Shown: in pieces, positions 7,997 to 15,749 of the stretch
How positions within the stretch are numbered: position 1 is the first letter of the stretch
Layout: the number at the start of each line of letters is the position of its first letter
Assembly: GCF_016921195.1 (NCBI RefSeq)
Contig: NZ_JAFGYF010000001.1
Coordinates: 930,001-994,000 of the forward strand
Reading direction: 5' to 3'
Origin: Cellulosimicrobium cellulans
Lineage (GTDB): Bacteria > Actinomycetota > Actinomycetes > Actinomycetales > Cellulomonadaceae
DNA: 64,000 bases
The notes under the pieces: model-generated
The model's input: the letters and a program-made list of their open reading frames with translations, nothing else
Told to the model about the DNA's origin: nothing
The model's database searches: none
Made by a program: the position numbers and the translations under genes

Positions 7997-9139
7997 TCAT
8001 CGGACGACCCGGAGGTGCGCTCGGCGCGCGTCAACGGGGCGCCCGCCGTCGGGCCGCGGCGCTCGCGGCGGGCCGTCTCCGAGCGCGGCGAGCACGGCGT
8101 CCGACGGCTCGTCGGCCAGGTGTGCGTACCGCTGCGTCGTGAGCGGCGAGACGTGCCCGAGCAGCTTGCCGACCTCGGCGAGCGAGACGCCCCCCTGGAT
8201 GAGCCAGGACGCGTAGGTGTGCCGCAGGTCGTGCACGCGCGCGTGCTCGACGCCGGCGTCGGCAAGGGCGCCGACCCAGACCTTCCGGAAGTTCGACTGC
8301 TCGAACCGGTGGCCGTCGCCCGTCGTCAGGACGAGCCCGCTCGTGCAGGTGCCGGTCGCGTGGTCGTACCCGCACGTGCCGGCGGACGGCTGGGGGATCT
8401 CGACCCACGAGGGGATCGGGACGAACCGGCGGCGCTTGCCCTTGGGGTACGGCTTCATGACGCCGCCGCGGTTGTCCCAGACGTCGGCGACCTCGATCAC
8501 GCGGCGCTCGAGGTCGACGCGCCGGTGGTGCAGGCCAGTTGCCTCGCCCCATCGCATGCCGGTGCCGACGAGGAGGTCGACGACGGCGCGCTCGGCGTCA
8601 GGCAGCTCGGCGCGGATCGCGTCGACCTCGTCGCGCGTGAGGTACCGCTCGGTGCTGGTCTTGCCGGCGGACAGGCGCAGCTGCGCGGCGGGGTTCGCGG
8701 TGAGGATCTCGGCGTCGACGGCGGCGCGCAGGGACGCGGAGAGCAGGTGCACGATCCGCTGGACCGTCGTCGGCGCGAGGCCCGCCACGCGCAGGTCGGT
8801 CGCCCACGCCTTGACGTCGTGCCGCGTGATGTCGATCAGCGGAGTCTTGCCCCATCGGGGCGTGAGGTGCAGGTCGCGGCGGCCCTGGTCGGTCGCGAGC
8901 GTGGAGGGTTCCACGTCGCGTGTCGGCCACCACTCGGCGCACCAGTCGCCCCACGTGCGCGCCGCGGCGTCCGGCGATCGCCACCCGAGCGCGCGTGACG
9001 CAGCCTCGGCGGCCTCGCCGGCGCGCTCGGCTGCCTTCTTGTGCACGAAGGGCGAGCCGTCCGCGGTGCGCTTCTTCCCGTCGGCGTCGCGGTAGCGCGC
9101 GAGGTATCGCCCGCTCGAGGTGCGCTCTGTCCAGGCCAT
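7997..9139 (-). CDS. int: Tyrosine recombinase, integrase of element 2
   Basis: 380 aa. N-terminal AP2-like DNA-binding segment (RTSSGRYLARYRDADGKKR), a core-binding region (about 60-165) and a catalytic domain with TGMRWGEATGLHH (Arg I), HDLRHTYASW (His-x-x-Arg) and GHVSPLTTQRYAHL with the Tyr nucleophile. An insert with CGYDHATGTC lies between strands of the catalytic domain. The start overlaps the upstream stop by one base (TGATG). It lies next to attL and is the last gene of the immunity transcript, so it may be expressed in the lysogen. Confidence 0.92.
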   Translation of the reverse strand: MAWTERTSSGRYLARYRDADGKKRTADGSPFVHKKAAERAGEAAEAASRALGWRSPDAAARTWGDWCAEWWPTRDVEPSTLATDQGRRDLHLTPRWGKTPLIDITRHDVKAWATDLRVAGLAPTTVQRIVHLLSASLRAAVDAEILTANPAAQLRLSAGKTSTERYLTRDEVDAIRAELPDAERAVVDLLVGTGMRWGEATGLHHRRVDLERRVIEVADVWDNRGGVMKPYPKGKRRRFVPIPSWVEIPQPSAGTCGYDHATGTCTSGLVLTTGDGHRFEQSNFRKVWVGALADAGVEHARVHDLRHTYASWLIQGGVSLAEVGKLLGHVSPLTTQRYAHLADEPSDAVLAALGDGPPRAPRPDGGRPVDARRAHLRVVR

Positions 9140-9762
9140 CAGGCGTCCCCCGGCACTACGGCGTCGACGGTGGCCTCAAACCGCGGCTTGATGATCAGGT
9201 CGGAGAACCGGGTCTTGATCAATGCGGGCTCAAGGGCTCGGTACACGATCCGTCCCGCGATGATGAGCAGCAGCCTGAGTTCCTCGTCCAGTTCGCCCCG
9301 GACCTCTGTGAGCAAGCTCGGCTTGGGAGGGCGGCCGTGGTGCACGCCGCCCTCGTGGTTCGCGTAGTGCCGGATCAGGTGCTGGAACGACGTCTGGCGT
9401 TTACCCGGTGAAGCTTCGCGCAGTACGGGCACGCCGAGGAACCTCTCGATCGAGCCTGAGTGCAGGATTTCGGGCTTCATGTCGAGCAGTTTGTCGAGGC
9501 CGAGTTCCAACGATAGGACCGGGTCGACGTATGGCGACGCGACTTCCAGACGTGTTTCGCCCACCGTGTGGAGAACGGACATGCGAAGCCAGCTAGCGAC
9601 GGGATTTATGCCGAGGCTCTGAGCGTGGCGCGTCCCGACCTTGTCGAGGACGAGCATCCTCATCAGTCCAGCGGCTCGCACCTGGTCGTACTCGGTTGCG
9701 CTCAGGCTGCTCCGGTGCCGGAGATCCTCAAGGGCTTCGACGAACAGCTGGTCATTCTCCAT
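9139..9762 (-). CDS. Unknown 207-aa protein between ImmA and integrase
   Basis: Soluble protein with no recognised motif; mostly helical with mixed charge, including a basic stretch around residues 125-145. It starts 6 bases after the ImmA stop and overlaps the integrase start by one base, so the four genes repressor-immA-this-int probably form one leftward operon. Its position suggests a role in lysogeny or cargo. Confidence 0.6.
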   Translation of the reverse strand: MENDQLFVEALEDLRHRSSLSATEYDQVRAAGLMRMLVLDKVGTRHAQSLGINPVASWLRMSVLHTVGETRLEVASPYVDPVLSLELGLDKLLDMKPEILHSGSIERFLGVPVLREASPGKRQTSFQHLIRHYANHEGGVHHGRPPKPSLLTEVRGELDEELRLLLIIAGRIVYRALEPALIKTRFSDLIIKPRFEATVDAVVPGDA

Positions 9763-9768
9763 CGGTGC

Positions 9769-10224
9769 TCACGCGGTCTCTCGGTCTCGGGCCCGCAGCC
9801 ACGGTGCGCGGCCCCACGGGGTCGCGTAGGCGACTGGCGGGATGCGTCGGAGGACGTGCTGAAAGGTGGTCACGACGTCCTGGTGGACACCGAGCTCTTC
9901 GGCGAGGGCGCCGGGGTGTGGCCCGCGCAGCTTCTCGGCGCGGGCGTACTGCTCGGGGTCGATGAGGAGGCTTGCGGCGTGCTCGTCGGCGAGGCGTTCC
10001 TGCTCGGGGTCTCCGTGCGGGTCGTCGCCGTCGTAGGTGTGCTCGTGCCATGCGTGCCCGAGCTCGTGCGCGAGGGTGTATGGCCGCTGGACGTCGTCGA
10101 GCCATGCGTTGAGGACGATCGTGCGGACGCTGTGGTCGTAGTACCCGCCGGTCCACTCGTCCAGCTCGCGGCTGAACTCGACGTGCAGTCCGCGCTCGTG
10201 GGCGATCCTCATCAGCACACGCAT
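9769..10224 (-). CDS. ImmA/IrrE family metallopeptidase
   Basis: 151 aa. The zinc protease motif HELGH (in YTLAHELGHAWHEH, about residues 52-66) is followed by an acidic third ligand in ERLADEHAASLLID. This family cleaves phage-type repressors, as ImmA cleaves ImmR in ICEBs1. The gene begins immediately after the stop of the XRE repressor (TAGATG), so repressor and protease are co-expressed. The likely substrate is that repressor. Confidence 0.85.
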   Translation of the reverse strand: MRVLMRIAHERGLHVEFSRELDEWTGGYYDHSVRTIVLNAWLDDVQRPYTLAHELGHAWHEHTYDGDDPHGDPEQERLADEHAASLLIDPEQYARAEKLRGPHPGALAEELGVHQDVVTTFQHVLRRIPPVAYATPWGRAPWLRARDRETA

Positions 10225-10596
10225 CTACTCCCCCCGCTGCTCCTGCTCCTCGAAGATCGATCGCTTCGTGCGGTGCGCGGCCGCGCCGAGCGGGACGCCG
10301 GACGGGCGCGACTCGCTGCTGGGGAACTCAACGACGCGACCGCTGTGCTCTGCCGCCTCCCTGCGCTCCTGGCGGGCGAGGATCTGCTCGGCTCGCTCGA
10401 CGATTTCGTGCGGGTGGATGTCGAACGCGGCCGCGAGTTCCGCCACCTGCTTGACCTTGATGTCGCGCTCAGCCTGCAGGACGCGCATGAGCGAGCTCAT
10501 CGGGATGCCCGACCGCTCCGAGAGTGCTCGGACGGTCAGGCCAGCGATCGCGCGCTCGGCTTGGATCGCCTGCGCGGTGGCCTCGTTGATGTCCAT
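10225..10596 (-). CDS. XRE-family repressor, probable immunity repressor
   Basis: 123 aa from ATG 10596; the frame is open further upstream but crosses the divergent promoter region. The helix-turn-helix lies in residues about 18-65 (VRALSERSGIPMSSLMRVLQ). The C-terminal half is charged and looks unstructured, without a LexA-type autoprotease domain, which fits control by the ImmA protease encoded next. It is divergent to the cro-like gene across 96 bp. Confidence 0.8.
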   Translation of the reverse strand: MDINEATAQAIQAERAIAGLTVRALSERSGIPMSSLMRVLQAERDIKVKQVAELAAAFDIHPHEIVERAEQILARQERREAAEHSGRVVEFPSSESRPSGVPLGAAAHRTKRSIFEEQEQRGE

Positions 10597-10692
10597 TCGG
10601 GAAGCGTATACGCCAGAAGCGGGTACAGGTAACCCGGTACTGAGAACTTTCACCCCTTGCACGTTCCCCATCTGGGCACTAGCGTTCCCCAT
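10597..10692. promoter_or_regulatory. Divergent immunity operator region
   Basis: Contains a perfect palindrome GCGTATACGC (10604-10613), a GGGTAC/GTAACCC inverted element (10621-10635), and two direct copies of CGTTCCCCAT (10662-10671 and 10683-10692) that end at the cro start. These are candidate operators for the XRE repressor and the Cro-like protein. Confidence 0.6.
10657..10685 (+). promoter_or_regulatory. Rightward early promoter, probably leaderless
   Basis: TTGCAC (10657-10662), 17 bp, then TAGCGT (10680-10685). The ATG of the cro-like gene begins 8 bases after the -10 box, so the transcript would start at or next to the ATG. Both hexamers overlap the CGTTCCCCAT repeats, so repressor binding would block it. 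Confidence 0.5.
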
Positions 10693-10944
10693 ATGGACAG
10701 CACGGAGTACACCGAGGCGGTGACCGAGGCGATCGGCCAGGCCCGCGACGAGGCAGGGATGTCGGTGCTCGCACTCTCCCGAGAGTCCGGCATCCCCTAC
10801 AGCACGCTCGACCGAAAGCTCAAGGGCCACGGCGACTTCACGATGCGCGAGGCCTTCAACCTGGCTGCCGCGCTCAAGGTCCCCGTCGCGCGCTTCACCA
10901 ACGTTCCGGCACCCGAGCAGGCGCCCCTGGCGGTGTCGGCGTGA
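10693..10944 (+). CDS. Cro-like XRE protein
   Basis: 83 aa from ATG 10693. The helix-turn-helix in residues about 20-60 (VLALSRESGIPYSTLDRKLK) resembles that of the divergent repressor (both contain a SGIP turn). It is the first gene of the rightward early operon and overlaps the next start by 4 bases. An upstream in-frame ATG at 10657 would lie inside the promoter. Confidence 0.75.
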   Translation: MDSTEYTEAVTEAIGQARDEAGMSVLALSRESGIPYSTLDRKLKGHGDFTMREAFNLAAALKVPVARFTNVPAPEQAPLAVSA

Positions 10945-11822
10945 GCGCCGCGACCGAGGCCCGCGACACCGCGGCCCGCGCGATCGCTCGCCGTCGCAGC
11001 GAGGGTCTGCACGGTCGTGCGGCGCTCGCGGACGCGGTCGAGGTCATGCGGAACGTGGTGCGCATCTTGCTCCGCGAGCACGACGACGACGTGCACCGGT
11101 GGGTGCGGGCGCTCTGGCTCGTGGAGGCCCGGTTGGAGCGGCTCGATGCGTCGGCGCACGCGGACGAGCGAGAGCCCTCTCCGTATTGTGCGCAGCACCA
11201 CCCCTTCGGGTCCTCCGAGTCGTGCGGGCCGTGCGGCGTTGCTCGTAAGCGGCACGCGATCTGGCGTGACGCCGGGGCCGGCTCGACGATCATCGAGCCC
11301 GCCCCGGCGCACCCGCACGCTTGGCGGGCCGACTTCTACGAGCTGCACGGCGACGACGACCCGCGACTGCTCGCCCTCTACGCGGCGGTCGGGTACCGGT
11401 GGACGCGGCTGCCGCGGACGGTGTCAGGCCTTCTCGCGGCGCTCGATCACTTCGAGCAGCGCGGAGACCGCGTTGTACAGGTGAGCGTTCTGCACGGTGA
11501 GGCGACGAAGGGCGAGGTGGGTGTCGACGTCCTCGACCTCACTGATGCGGATCATCGTTGTCGGGTCCCCGTGGGCGGCCTTGTTGGCGAGCGTGAGCTG
11601 AGCGCCAGCACGTCGCAGGGCTTCGGTGACGGCCGGGTCGGAGCGGAACAGGCTCAAGGATCTTCCCCTTCGCTGAGCCAGGGTGCGGCTGCTACCGCGA
11701 CCCCTGGCGACGGTGACGACGCGGCTGCTACCGCGTCGTCGAGCGGCCCCAGCGTAGGGGAGCAGGTGCGCCCCCTCGGTGAAACGCCGGACGAGGCCGA
11801 CACGCCGGGAGCTGACCAGTGA
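10941..11822 (+). CDS. Unknown early protein, C-terminal half uncertain
   Basis: The GTG at 10941 overlaps cro by 4 bases, and the stop overlaps the next gene by 4 bases. Residues 1-160 have good codon bias, with a CxxHHxxxxxxxCxxC zinc pattern near 82-97. From about 11420 to 11660 the third-position GC of this frame falls, and the opposite strand has a better coding frame (11424-11657). The last 50 residues are low-complexity Ala/Thr/Ser. Either one 293-aa protein is made, or the true gene is shorter and the tail is a non-coding read-through. Confidence 0.5.
   Translation: MSAATEARDTAARAIARRRSEGLHGRAALADAVEVMRNVVRILLREHDDDVHRWVRALWLVEARLERLDASAHADEREPSPYCAQHHPFGSSESCGPCGVARKRHAIWRDAGAGSTIIEPAPAHPHAWRADFYELHGDDDPRLLALYAAVGYRWTRLPRTVSGLLAALDHFEQRGDRVVQVSVLHGEATKGEVGVDVLDLTDADHRCRVPVGGLVGERELSASTSQGFGDGRVGAEQAQGSSPSLSQGAAATATPGDGDDAAATASSSGPSVGEQVRPLGETPDEADTPGADQ
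11424..11657 (-). CDS. Small protein encoded antisense within the early operon
   Basis: 77 aa with TTG start at 11657 and GGGGAAG 5 bases upstream. Codon third positions are almost all G/C, clearly better than the plus frame across the same DNA. The protein is helical with no known motif. It is the only leftward gene inside the early operon, so it may be a moron or an antisense regulator of the 10941 gene. Confidence 0.45.
   Translation of the reverse strand: MSLFRSDPAVTEALRRAGAQLTLANKAAHGDPTTMIRISEVEDVDTHLALRRLTVQNAHLYNAVSALLEVIERREKA
11685..11735. repeat. Two direct copies of a 15-bp sequence
   Basis: GCGGCTGCTACCGCG occurs at 11685-11699 and 11721-11735. The copies are 36 bp apart start to start and lie directly upstream of the leftward ORF at 11657. 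They could be operator sites for its promoter, or coding repeats of the Ala/Thr-rich plus-strand tail. Confidence 0.5.
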
Positions 11823-12091
11823 CCGCCCGCGCGCTGACGCCGGCAGCAGACCTGCCGAAGCGTCCCGTCCGCCTCACGGTCGAGGAGGCCGCGGCCGACG
11901 CTCGCGTGCACCCCGAGACGATCCGCGACGCGTGCCGCTCGGGCGAGCTCCACGGCTCGCAGCGCGTCAAGCGCGGCCGCTGGACGGTCGAGGTGCCGTG
12001 TCTCGCGGCGTGGCTCGCCGGCGAGGAGTGCGAGCACCAGCGCGCCGCCGCGACGTCGACCGTCGTCCCGTTCCGGCGCCGCGGCGCCTGA
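11819..12091 (+). CDS. Helix-turn-helix protein (excisionase-like)
   Basis: 90 aa. The GTG overlaps the upstream stop by 4 bases. Residues about 18-60 fit the HTH_17 pattern: LTVEEAAADARVHPETIRDA, then ELHGSQRVKRGRWTVEV. The tail is Arg-rich. It is a candidate recombination directionality factor for the integrase at 7997 or a small transcription factor. Confidence 0.65.
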   Translation: MTARALTPAADLPKRPVRLTVEEAAADARVHPETIRDACRSGELHGSQRVKRGRWTVEVPCLAAWLAGEECEHQRAAATSTVVPFRRRGA

Positions 12092-12160
12092 CCCCACTTG
12101 CTTCACCCGCGCGGCGCTTCGGCCGCGTGGCTTCGTGCACCCCCGGGAAGGACCGAGACC

Positions 12161-12532
12161 GTGCAGACCGAGTTCCTGTGGCTCCTGTGGATCTTCGCCG
12201 CGGCGATCGTCGCCGGTGCCGTCATCACCCTCGTCGCCTACGGCGCCGGAATCGCCGCCGGCGTGGTCGTCGAGACCTACCACGCGCAGCGTGTGCGCTC
12301 GCGTCGGGCGTGGGTCCGGCGCGCGATCGAGCGCGAGGAGCGTGCTGTCGTGCGTGAGCTCGCACTCCCGCGTTCCGCCCCGCAGCGGCTGACCGCGCTG
12401 CCGCCCCTGCCCACCGGCCCGGCGCTCGCGGCCCGTGCGTGCCCCACGCCGTCGGGCACCGTGCTCCGGTTCGAGAGGGACCGTGCCGGGCTCATGGCCG
12501 TCGCCGACGCGACGCACGAGGAGCGGACGTGA
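12161..12532 (+). CDS. Single-TM membrane protein
   Basis: 123 aa from GTG 12161, with GGAAGGA 8 bases upstream. One N-terminal hydrophobic segment (about residues 3-35, WLLWIFAAAIVAGAVITLVA) is followed by a basic cytoplasmic tail with many Arg and Pro. A longer frame from 12098 is possible. Function unknown. Confidence 0.6.
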   Translation: MQTEFLWLLWIFAAAIVAGAVITLVAYGAGIAAGVVVETYHAQRVRSRRAWVRRAIEREERAVVRELALPRSAPQRLTALPPLPTGPALAARACPTPSGTVLRFERDRAGLMAVADATHEERT

Positions 12533-12807
12533 CGCGCGCCCGCGGGATCGACGAGCACAAGGACAACCTCGCCCGGATGCGGGCGACGGGCGTGCTCGTC
12601 GACGTCCCGCGCGGGCGGTGCGAGACGCACGACCTCCGCCTCACGTCGGCCGGCACGTGTGGGGGGTGCCACGGCGACCACCACGCCGGCGTTCACGGCC
12701 CCGACGAGCACGGCGTCCGCCACCCCAAGCGCACGTGTGGGCACTGCTACCCGGCCCCTGTCCCCGCGATCACCCACCAGCCCTACGCAGAGAGGACCTC
12801 GCGATGA
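12529..12807 (+). CDS. Small Cys/His-rich zinc-binding protein
   Basis: 92 aa, GTG overlapping the upstream stop by 4 bases. The Cys/His pattern (CETHDL, CGGCHGDHH, CGHCYP) points to zinc binding. It also overlaps the next start by 4 bases (ATGA). Unknown early phage protein. Confidence 0.6.
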   Translation: MTRARGIDEHKDNLARMRATGVLVDVPRGRCETHDLRLTSAGTCGGCHGDHHAGVHGPDEHGVRHPKRTCGHCYPAPVPAITHQPYAERTSR

Positions 12808-13316
12808 GCGAGACGACACAGACCACGACGGCGACAACGGCGACGAAGCCGCTCGCCGGGCTCGACGAACTGCTCCCGCCCGGAGCCGCCCAGCGGGTGC
12901 GGGCCGAGCACGATGCCGCCGTCGGGACGCTGCAGGCGCTTCTCGCCGAGGCGCGCCAGGACGCCGACCGCTACGCCGAGCTCTACGCGGTGACGCAGGA
13001 CCGCGTCGAGGTGCTGACGGCCGAGCTCGCGGACGCGCGGGAGTGCGTCAACCTGCCGACCGTCCAGGACATCGCGCTCGCCGACGTCGTCGACGCCGCG
13101 CGGGCCGTCGTCGACGCCGGCCGCGGCACGCCCGGCTCGACGGAGCGCCGCAAGCGCCTCGAACGCGCCCTCGCGACCGTCGTCGAGCCTCTCGCCGTGG
13201 TCGTCGCGTCCGCGCGTTGGACCGACCGGTACGGCCGGGTCGGCGCCGTCGAGGCGCTCACCGCGCTCGAGGACGCCGTGCGCGCCCTGCCCGCCGAGGA
13301 GGTGCGCCGTGGCTGA
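12804..13316 (+). CDS. Unknown helical early protein
   Basis: 170 aa with a Thr-rich N-terminus (residues 1-15) followed by a long helical, coiled-coil-prone region (about 30-75) and a second helical domain. No enzyme motif seen. It overlaps both neighbours and is part of the early operon. Confidence 0.6.
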   Translation: MSETTQTTTATTATKPLAGLDELLPPGAAQRVRAEHDAAVGTLQALLAEARQDADRYAELYAVTQDRVEVLTAELADARECVNLPTVQDIALADVVDAARAVVDAGRGTPGSTERRKRLERALATVVEPLAVVVASARWTDRYGRVGAVEALTALEDAVRALPAEEVRRG

Positions 13317-13776
13317 GCTCGTGAGGATCGGCCGTCCGCGGGTCGTCGTGGAGCCGCTCGACCCCAACGACCGCCGGGGCCTGTGGTTCGCGCGCTGCGA
13401 GCACTGCCCGTGGGTGTGCGGGCCAACTGCCAAGTCCTGGCTCGATGAGCACGAGGCGCGCCTGCACCGGGCGCGCCACCGCGGCGCCGAGGTGCCCGTG
13501 TGCGCCGTCGAGGTCGTCATGACCGAGTCGGGGGAGGGCTGGACCTGGCGGTGCGCGTGTGGCACCTCGGTGCCCGTCGCCTGGCACGGCTCGCCGTTCG
13601 AGCACGCGGCCGCCGACCCCGCGCTCGACGCGATCTCGCACGGTCACCGCGGGCCGATCACGTGGCCCGACCGGCTCCCGGTCGCCGTCGTGCAGGCCGC
13701 GGACAAGTACGTCGACGCGCGCCGCGCCGAGCTCGAGGCCGACTACCTCGCCGCGAAGCTCCGGAGGGCCGCATGA
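13309..13776 (+). CDS. Zinc-finger-containing early protein
   Basis: 155 aa, GTG start overlapping the upstream gene by 8 bases. Two zinc-like elements: CEHCPWVC (near residue 30) with following His pairs (HEARLHRARHR), and CACG near residue 83 with later histidines. These suggest two degenerate C2H2 or ribbon units. Function unknown; DNA binding is plausible. Confidence 0.6.
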   Translation: MAELVRIGRPRVVVEPLDPNDRRGLWFARCEHCPWVCGPTAKSWLDEHEARLHRARHRGAEVPVCAVEVVMTESGEGWTWRCACGTSVPVAWHGSPFEHAAADPALDAISHGHRGPITWPDRLPVAVVQAADKYVDARRAELEADYLAAKLRRAA

Positions 13777-14282
13777 GGAGCGACGCCGGCGTTGGGCGCA
13801 CCAACCGCCCCGCCGCGGGGCGTGGCAAGTACGACCCGCAGGCGTGGGCGAACCGCGCGGCCTGTCTGGACGAGGACCCCGAGCTGTTCTTCCACCCTGA
13901 GGGGGAGACGGGCAGGGCTCGCCGCGACCGTGAGGCCGGAGCAAAGCAGGTGTGCGCCGGGTGCGACGTCCGCGAGGTCTGCCTCGCGTCGGCGCTCGAC
14001 CGCCGCGAGCGGTTCGGCGTGTGGGGTGGCACGGGGGAGGAGGAGCGCGCCGCACTGCTGCGTGCTCGCCGCTCGCCGAGGCAGGGGAAGGCGGCGGGCG
14101 GCAGGCCCGCGCGCGAGGTCACCCAGGCCGACGTCGAGACGATCCGCCGTCTGCACGGCGAGGGCCGGTCCCAACGTGAGATCGCCGATCACCTCGGCTG
14201 GTACCCGTCGCGGGTGTGCCGCCTCATGGCGCGTCTGGGCATCGACGCGCGCACGGACGCCGCCGTGAAGGTCGCCTCGTGA
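13773..14282 (+). CDS. WhiB-like Fe-S regulator fused to a C-terminal HTH
   Basis: 169 aa. The WhiB domain (about residues 18-100) has the four cysteines as ACLDED, then VCAGCDVREVC (C-x2-C-x5-C), followed by the GVWGG turn and a basic end. Residues about 112-155 add a Hin/resolvase-type helix-turn-helix (VETIRRLHGEGRSQREIADH). WhiB proteins bind a 4Fe-4S cluster and act with the housekeeping sigma factor; phage versions can modulate host transcription. The extra HTH is unusual. The start ATG overlaps the upstream stop. Confidence 0.85.
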   Translation: MRSDAGVGRTNRPAAGRGKYDPQAWANRAACLDEDPELFFHPEGETGRARRDREAGAKQVCAGCDVREVCLASALDRRERFGVWGGTGEEERAALLRARRSPRQGKAAGGRPAREVTQADVETIRRLHGEGRSQREIADHLGWYPSRVCRLMARLGIDARTDAAVKVAS

Positions 14283-14449
14283 GCGCCGAGCAGGGCACCG
14301 CGGTCGCCCTGTGGTGCCACGTCTGCAAGCGGCTCGTCGAGCACCACGCGGACTACGTCGACGCGCGGAAGGGCTCCGCTCGCGTGCTGCACGTGACGCC
14401 CGCGGTCCTCGCGAAGCACCGTGCGACTCACGAGGGCGGTGCCGCGTGA
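14279..14449 (+). CDS. Small zinc-binding protein, LHVTP family
   Basis: 56 aa, GTGA overlap with the WhiB gene. It has LWCHVCKRLVEHHADYVD, then VLHVTPAVLAKHRATHE. The same pattern occurs in the 90-aa protein at 19493-19765, so this is a repeated small family in the prophage. The CxxC and HxxxH residues fit a single zinc finger. Confidence 0.65.
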   Translation: MSAEQGTAVALWCHVCKRLVEHHADYVDARKGSARVLHVTPAVLAKHRATHEGGAA

Positions 14450-15459
14450 CCGCGCTGTTCCACGCCGACGAGCAGGTCACGCTCTGGCACGGAGACGCCG
14501 CGGCTGTGCTCGCGAAGCTCGAGCCCGGCTCGGTCGACTGCGTCGTCACCAGCCCGCCCTACTTCGGGCTGCGGGACTACGGCGTCGACGGGCAGCTCGG
14601 GCTCGAGGAGTCCCCGGCCGAGTACGTCGCCGCGCTCGTCGAGGTGTTCCGCGAGGTGCGGCGCGTGCTCGCCGACGACGGCACGGTCTGGCTCAACCTC
14701 GGCGACTCCTACGCCGCGAAGGCACGCGGGTCCGACGCCGGGTGGGACAAGTCCCGGCTCACGAACCCGGGCACCGTCCAGAAGGCGCAGGCCGCCGCGC
14801 TGCGCAAGACCGGTGAGCGGCACCGCGGACAGCGCGCCGGCATCGGGGAGAAGAACCTCTTCGGCATCCCGTGGCGCGTCGCGTTCGGCCTGCAGGACGA
14901 CGGCTGGACGCTGCGCAACGACATCATCTGGGCGAAGCCGAACGCGATGCCCGAGTCCGTCACCGACCGGCTCGCGAACCGGCACGAGCACGTGTTCCTC
15001 CTGACGAAGAGCCCGCGCTACGCCTTCGACCTCGACGCCGTGCGCGAGCCGCACGCCGACGTCTCGGTCCGCCGCGCCGCGCCGCACCGCGCCGACCCCG
15101 GCCGCGCGCACCGCGAGGGCAAGCCCTACGCCGACGGCAACGCCCAGACGCTACGCCTCGACCAGATGAACCACCCCGGCGGGCGCAACCCTGGCGACGT
15201 CTGGGTGATCCCGACGCAGCCGTTCCCCGGCGCGCATTTCGCCGCGATGCCGCTCGCGCTTGCCGAGCGGTGTCTTCTCGCCGGGTCCCGCCCTGGGGGG
15301 ACCGTGCTCGACCCGTTCTCCGGGTCCGGCACGACCGGCCTCGCCGCGACCCGGCACGGGCGCCGGTACGTCGGGATCGACCTGAACGAGGACTACCTGC
15401 GGCTCTCGATCGAGACGCGCCTCGCGCAGCCTGGCCTCGCCTGGGAGGTGACCGCGTGA
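14446..15459 (+). CDS. Orphan site-specific DNA methyltransferase
   Basis: 337 aa. The catalytic motif TSPPYFGLRDYG (motif IV) lies near the N-terminus and the AdoMet motif DPFSGSGTTGLAA (motif I) near the C-terminus. This order is that of beta-class N4-cytosine/N6-adenine methyltransferases. NDIIWAKPNAMPESV is also typical of the class. No restriction enzyme lies nearby, so it probably protects phage DNA or acts as an epigenetic modifier. GTGA overlaps at both ends place it in the early operon. Confidence 0.88.
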   Translation: MTALFHADEQVTLWHGDAAAVLAKLEPGSVDCVVTSPPYFGLRDYGVDGQLGLEESPAEYVAALVEVFREVRRVLADDGTVWLNLGDSYAAKARGSDAGWDKSRLTNPGTVQKAQAAALRKTGERHRGQRAGIGEKNLFGIPWRVAFGLQDDGWTLRNDIIWAKPNAMPESVTDRLANRHEHVFLLTKSPRYAFDLDAVREPHADVSVRRAAPHRADPGRAHREGKPYADGNAQTLRLDQMNHPGGRNPGDVWVIPTQPFPGAHFAAMPLALAERCLLAGSRPGGTVLDPFSGSGTTGLAATRHGRRYVGIDLNEDYLRLSIETRLAQPGLAWEVTA

Positions 15460-15749
15460 GCGCGATCTTCGACGCCGCGGTCGAGCAGTGGAAGCGGGTC
15501 CGCGCCGAGTACGAGCTCTACCGCGAGCAGCAGTACGCGGCCGCCGTCGAGGCGTGCAACACCGTCCTGCTCAACCGCGAGGCGCTCGCGGCCGGTATCG
15601 ACAAGTTCGCGCTGTTCAAGGGACGTCGCGACCACGCCGAGAAGTGGGCGTCCGAGGAGCTCCTCGCCTGGTGGCGCGAGCACGGCCGCATGACGTTCGC
15701 GGACTTCGAGCGGCAGTACCTCGAGCGCATGTGGGGTGAGGCCGCGTGA
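15456..15749 (+). CDS. Unknown early protein
   Basis: 97 aa, helical, with many Tyr, Glu and Arg residues; no recognised domain. The GTG overlaps the methyltransferase stop by 4 bases, so it may be a partner of that enzyme, but this rests on position only. Confidence 0.55.
   Translation: MSAIFDAAVEQWKRVRAEYELYREQQYAAAVEACNTVLLNREALAAGIDKFALFKGRRDHAEKWASEELLAWWREHGRMTFADFERQYLERMWGEAA

Noticed and set aside
11685-11735. CRISPR-like repeat pair
   Set aside because: Only two copies of 15 bp and no cas genes; more likely operator sites or coding repeats.
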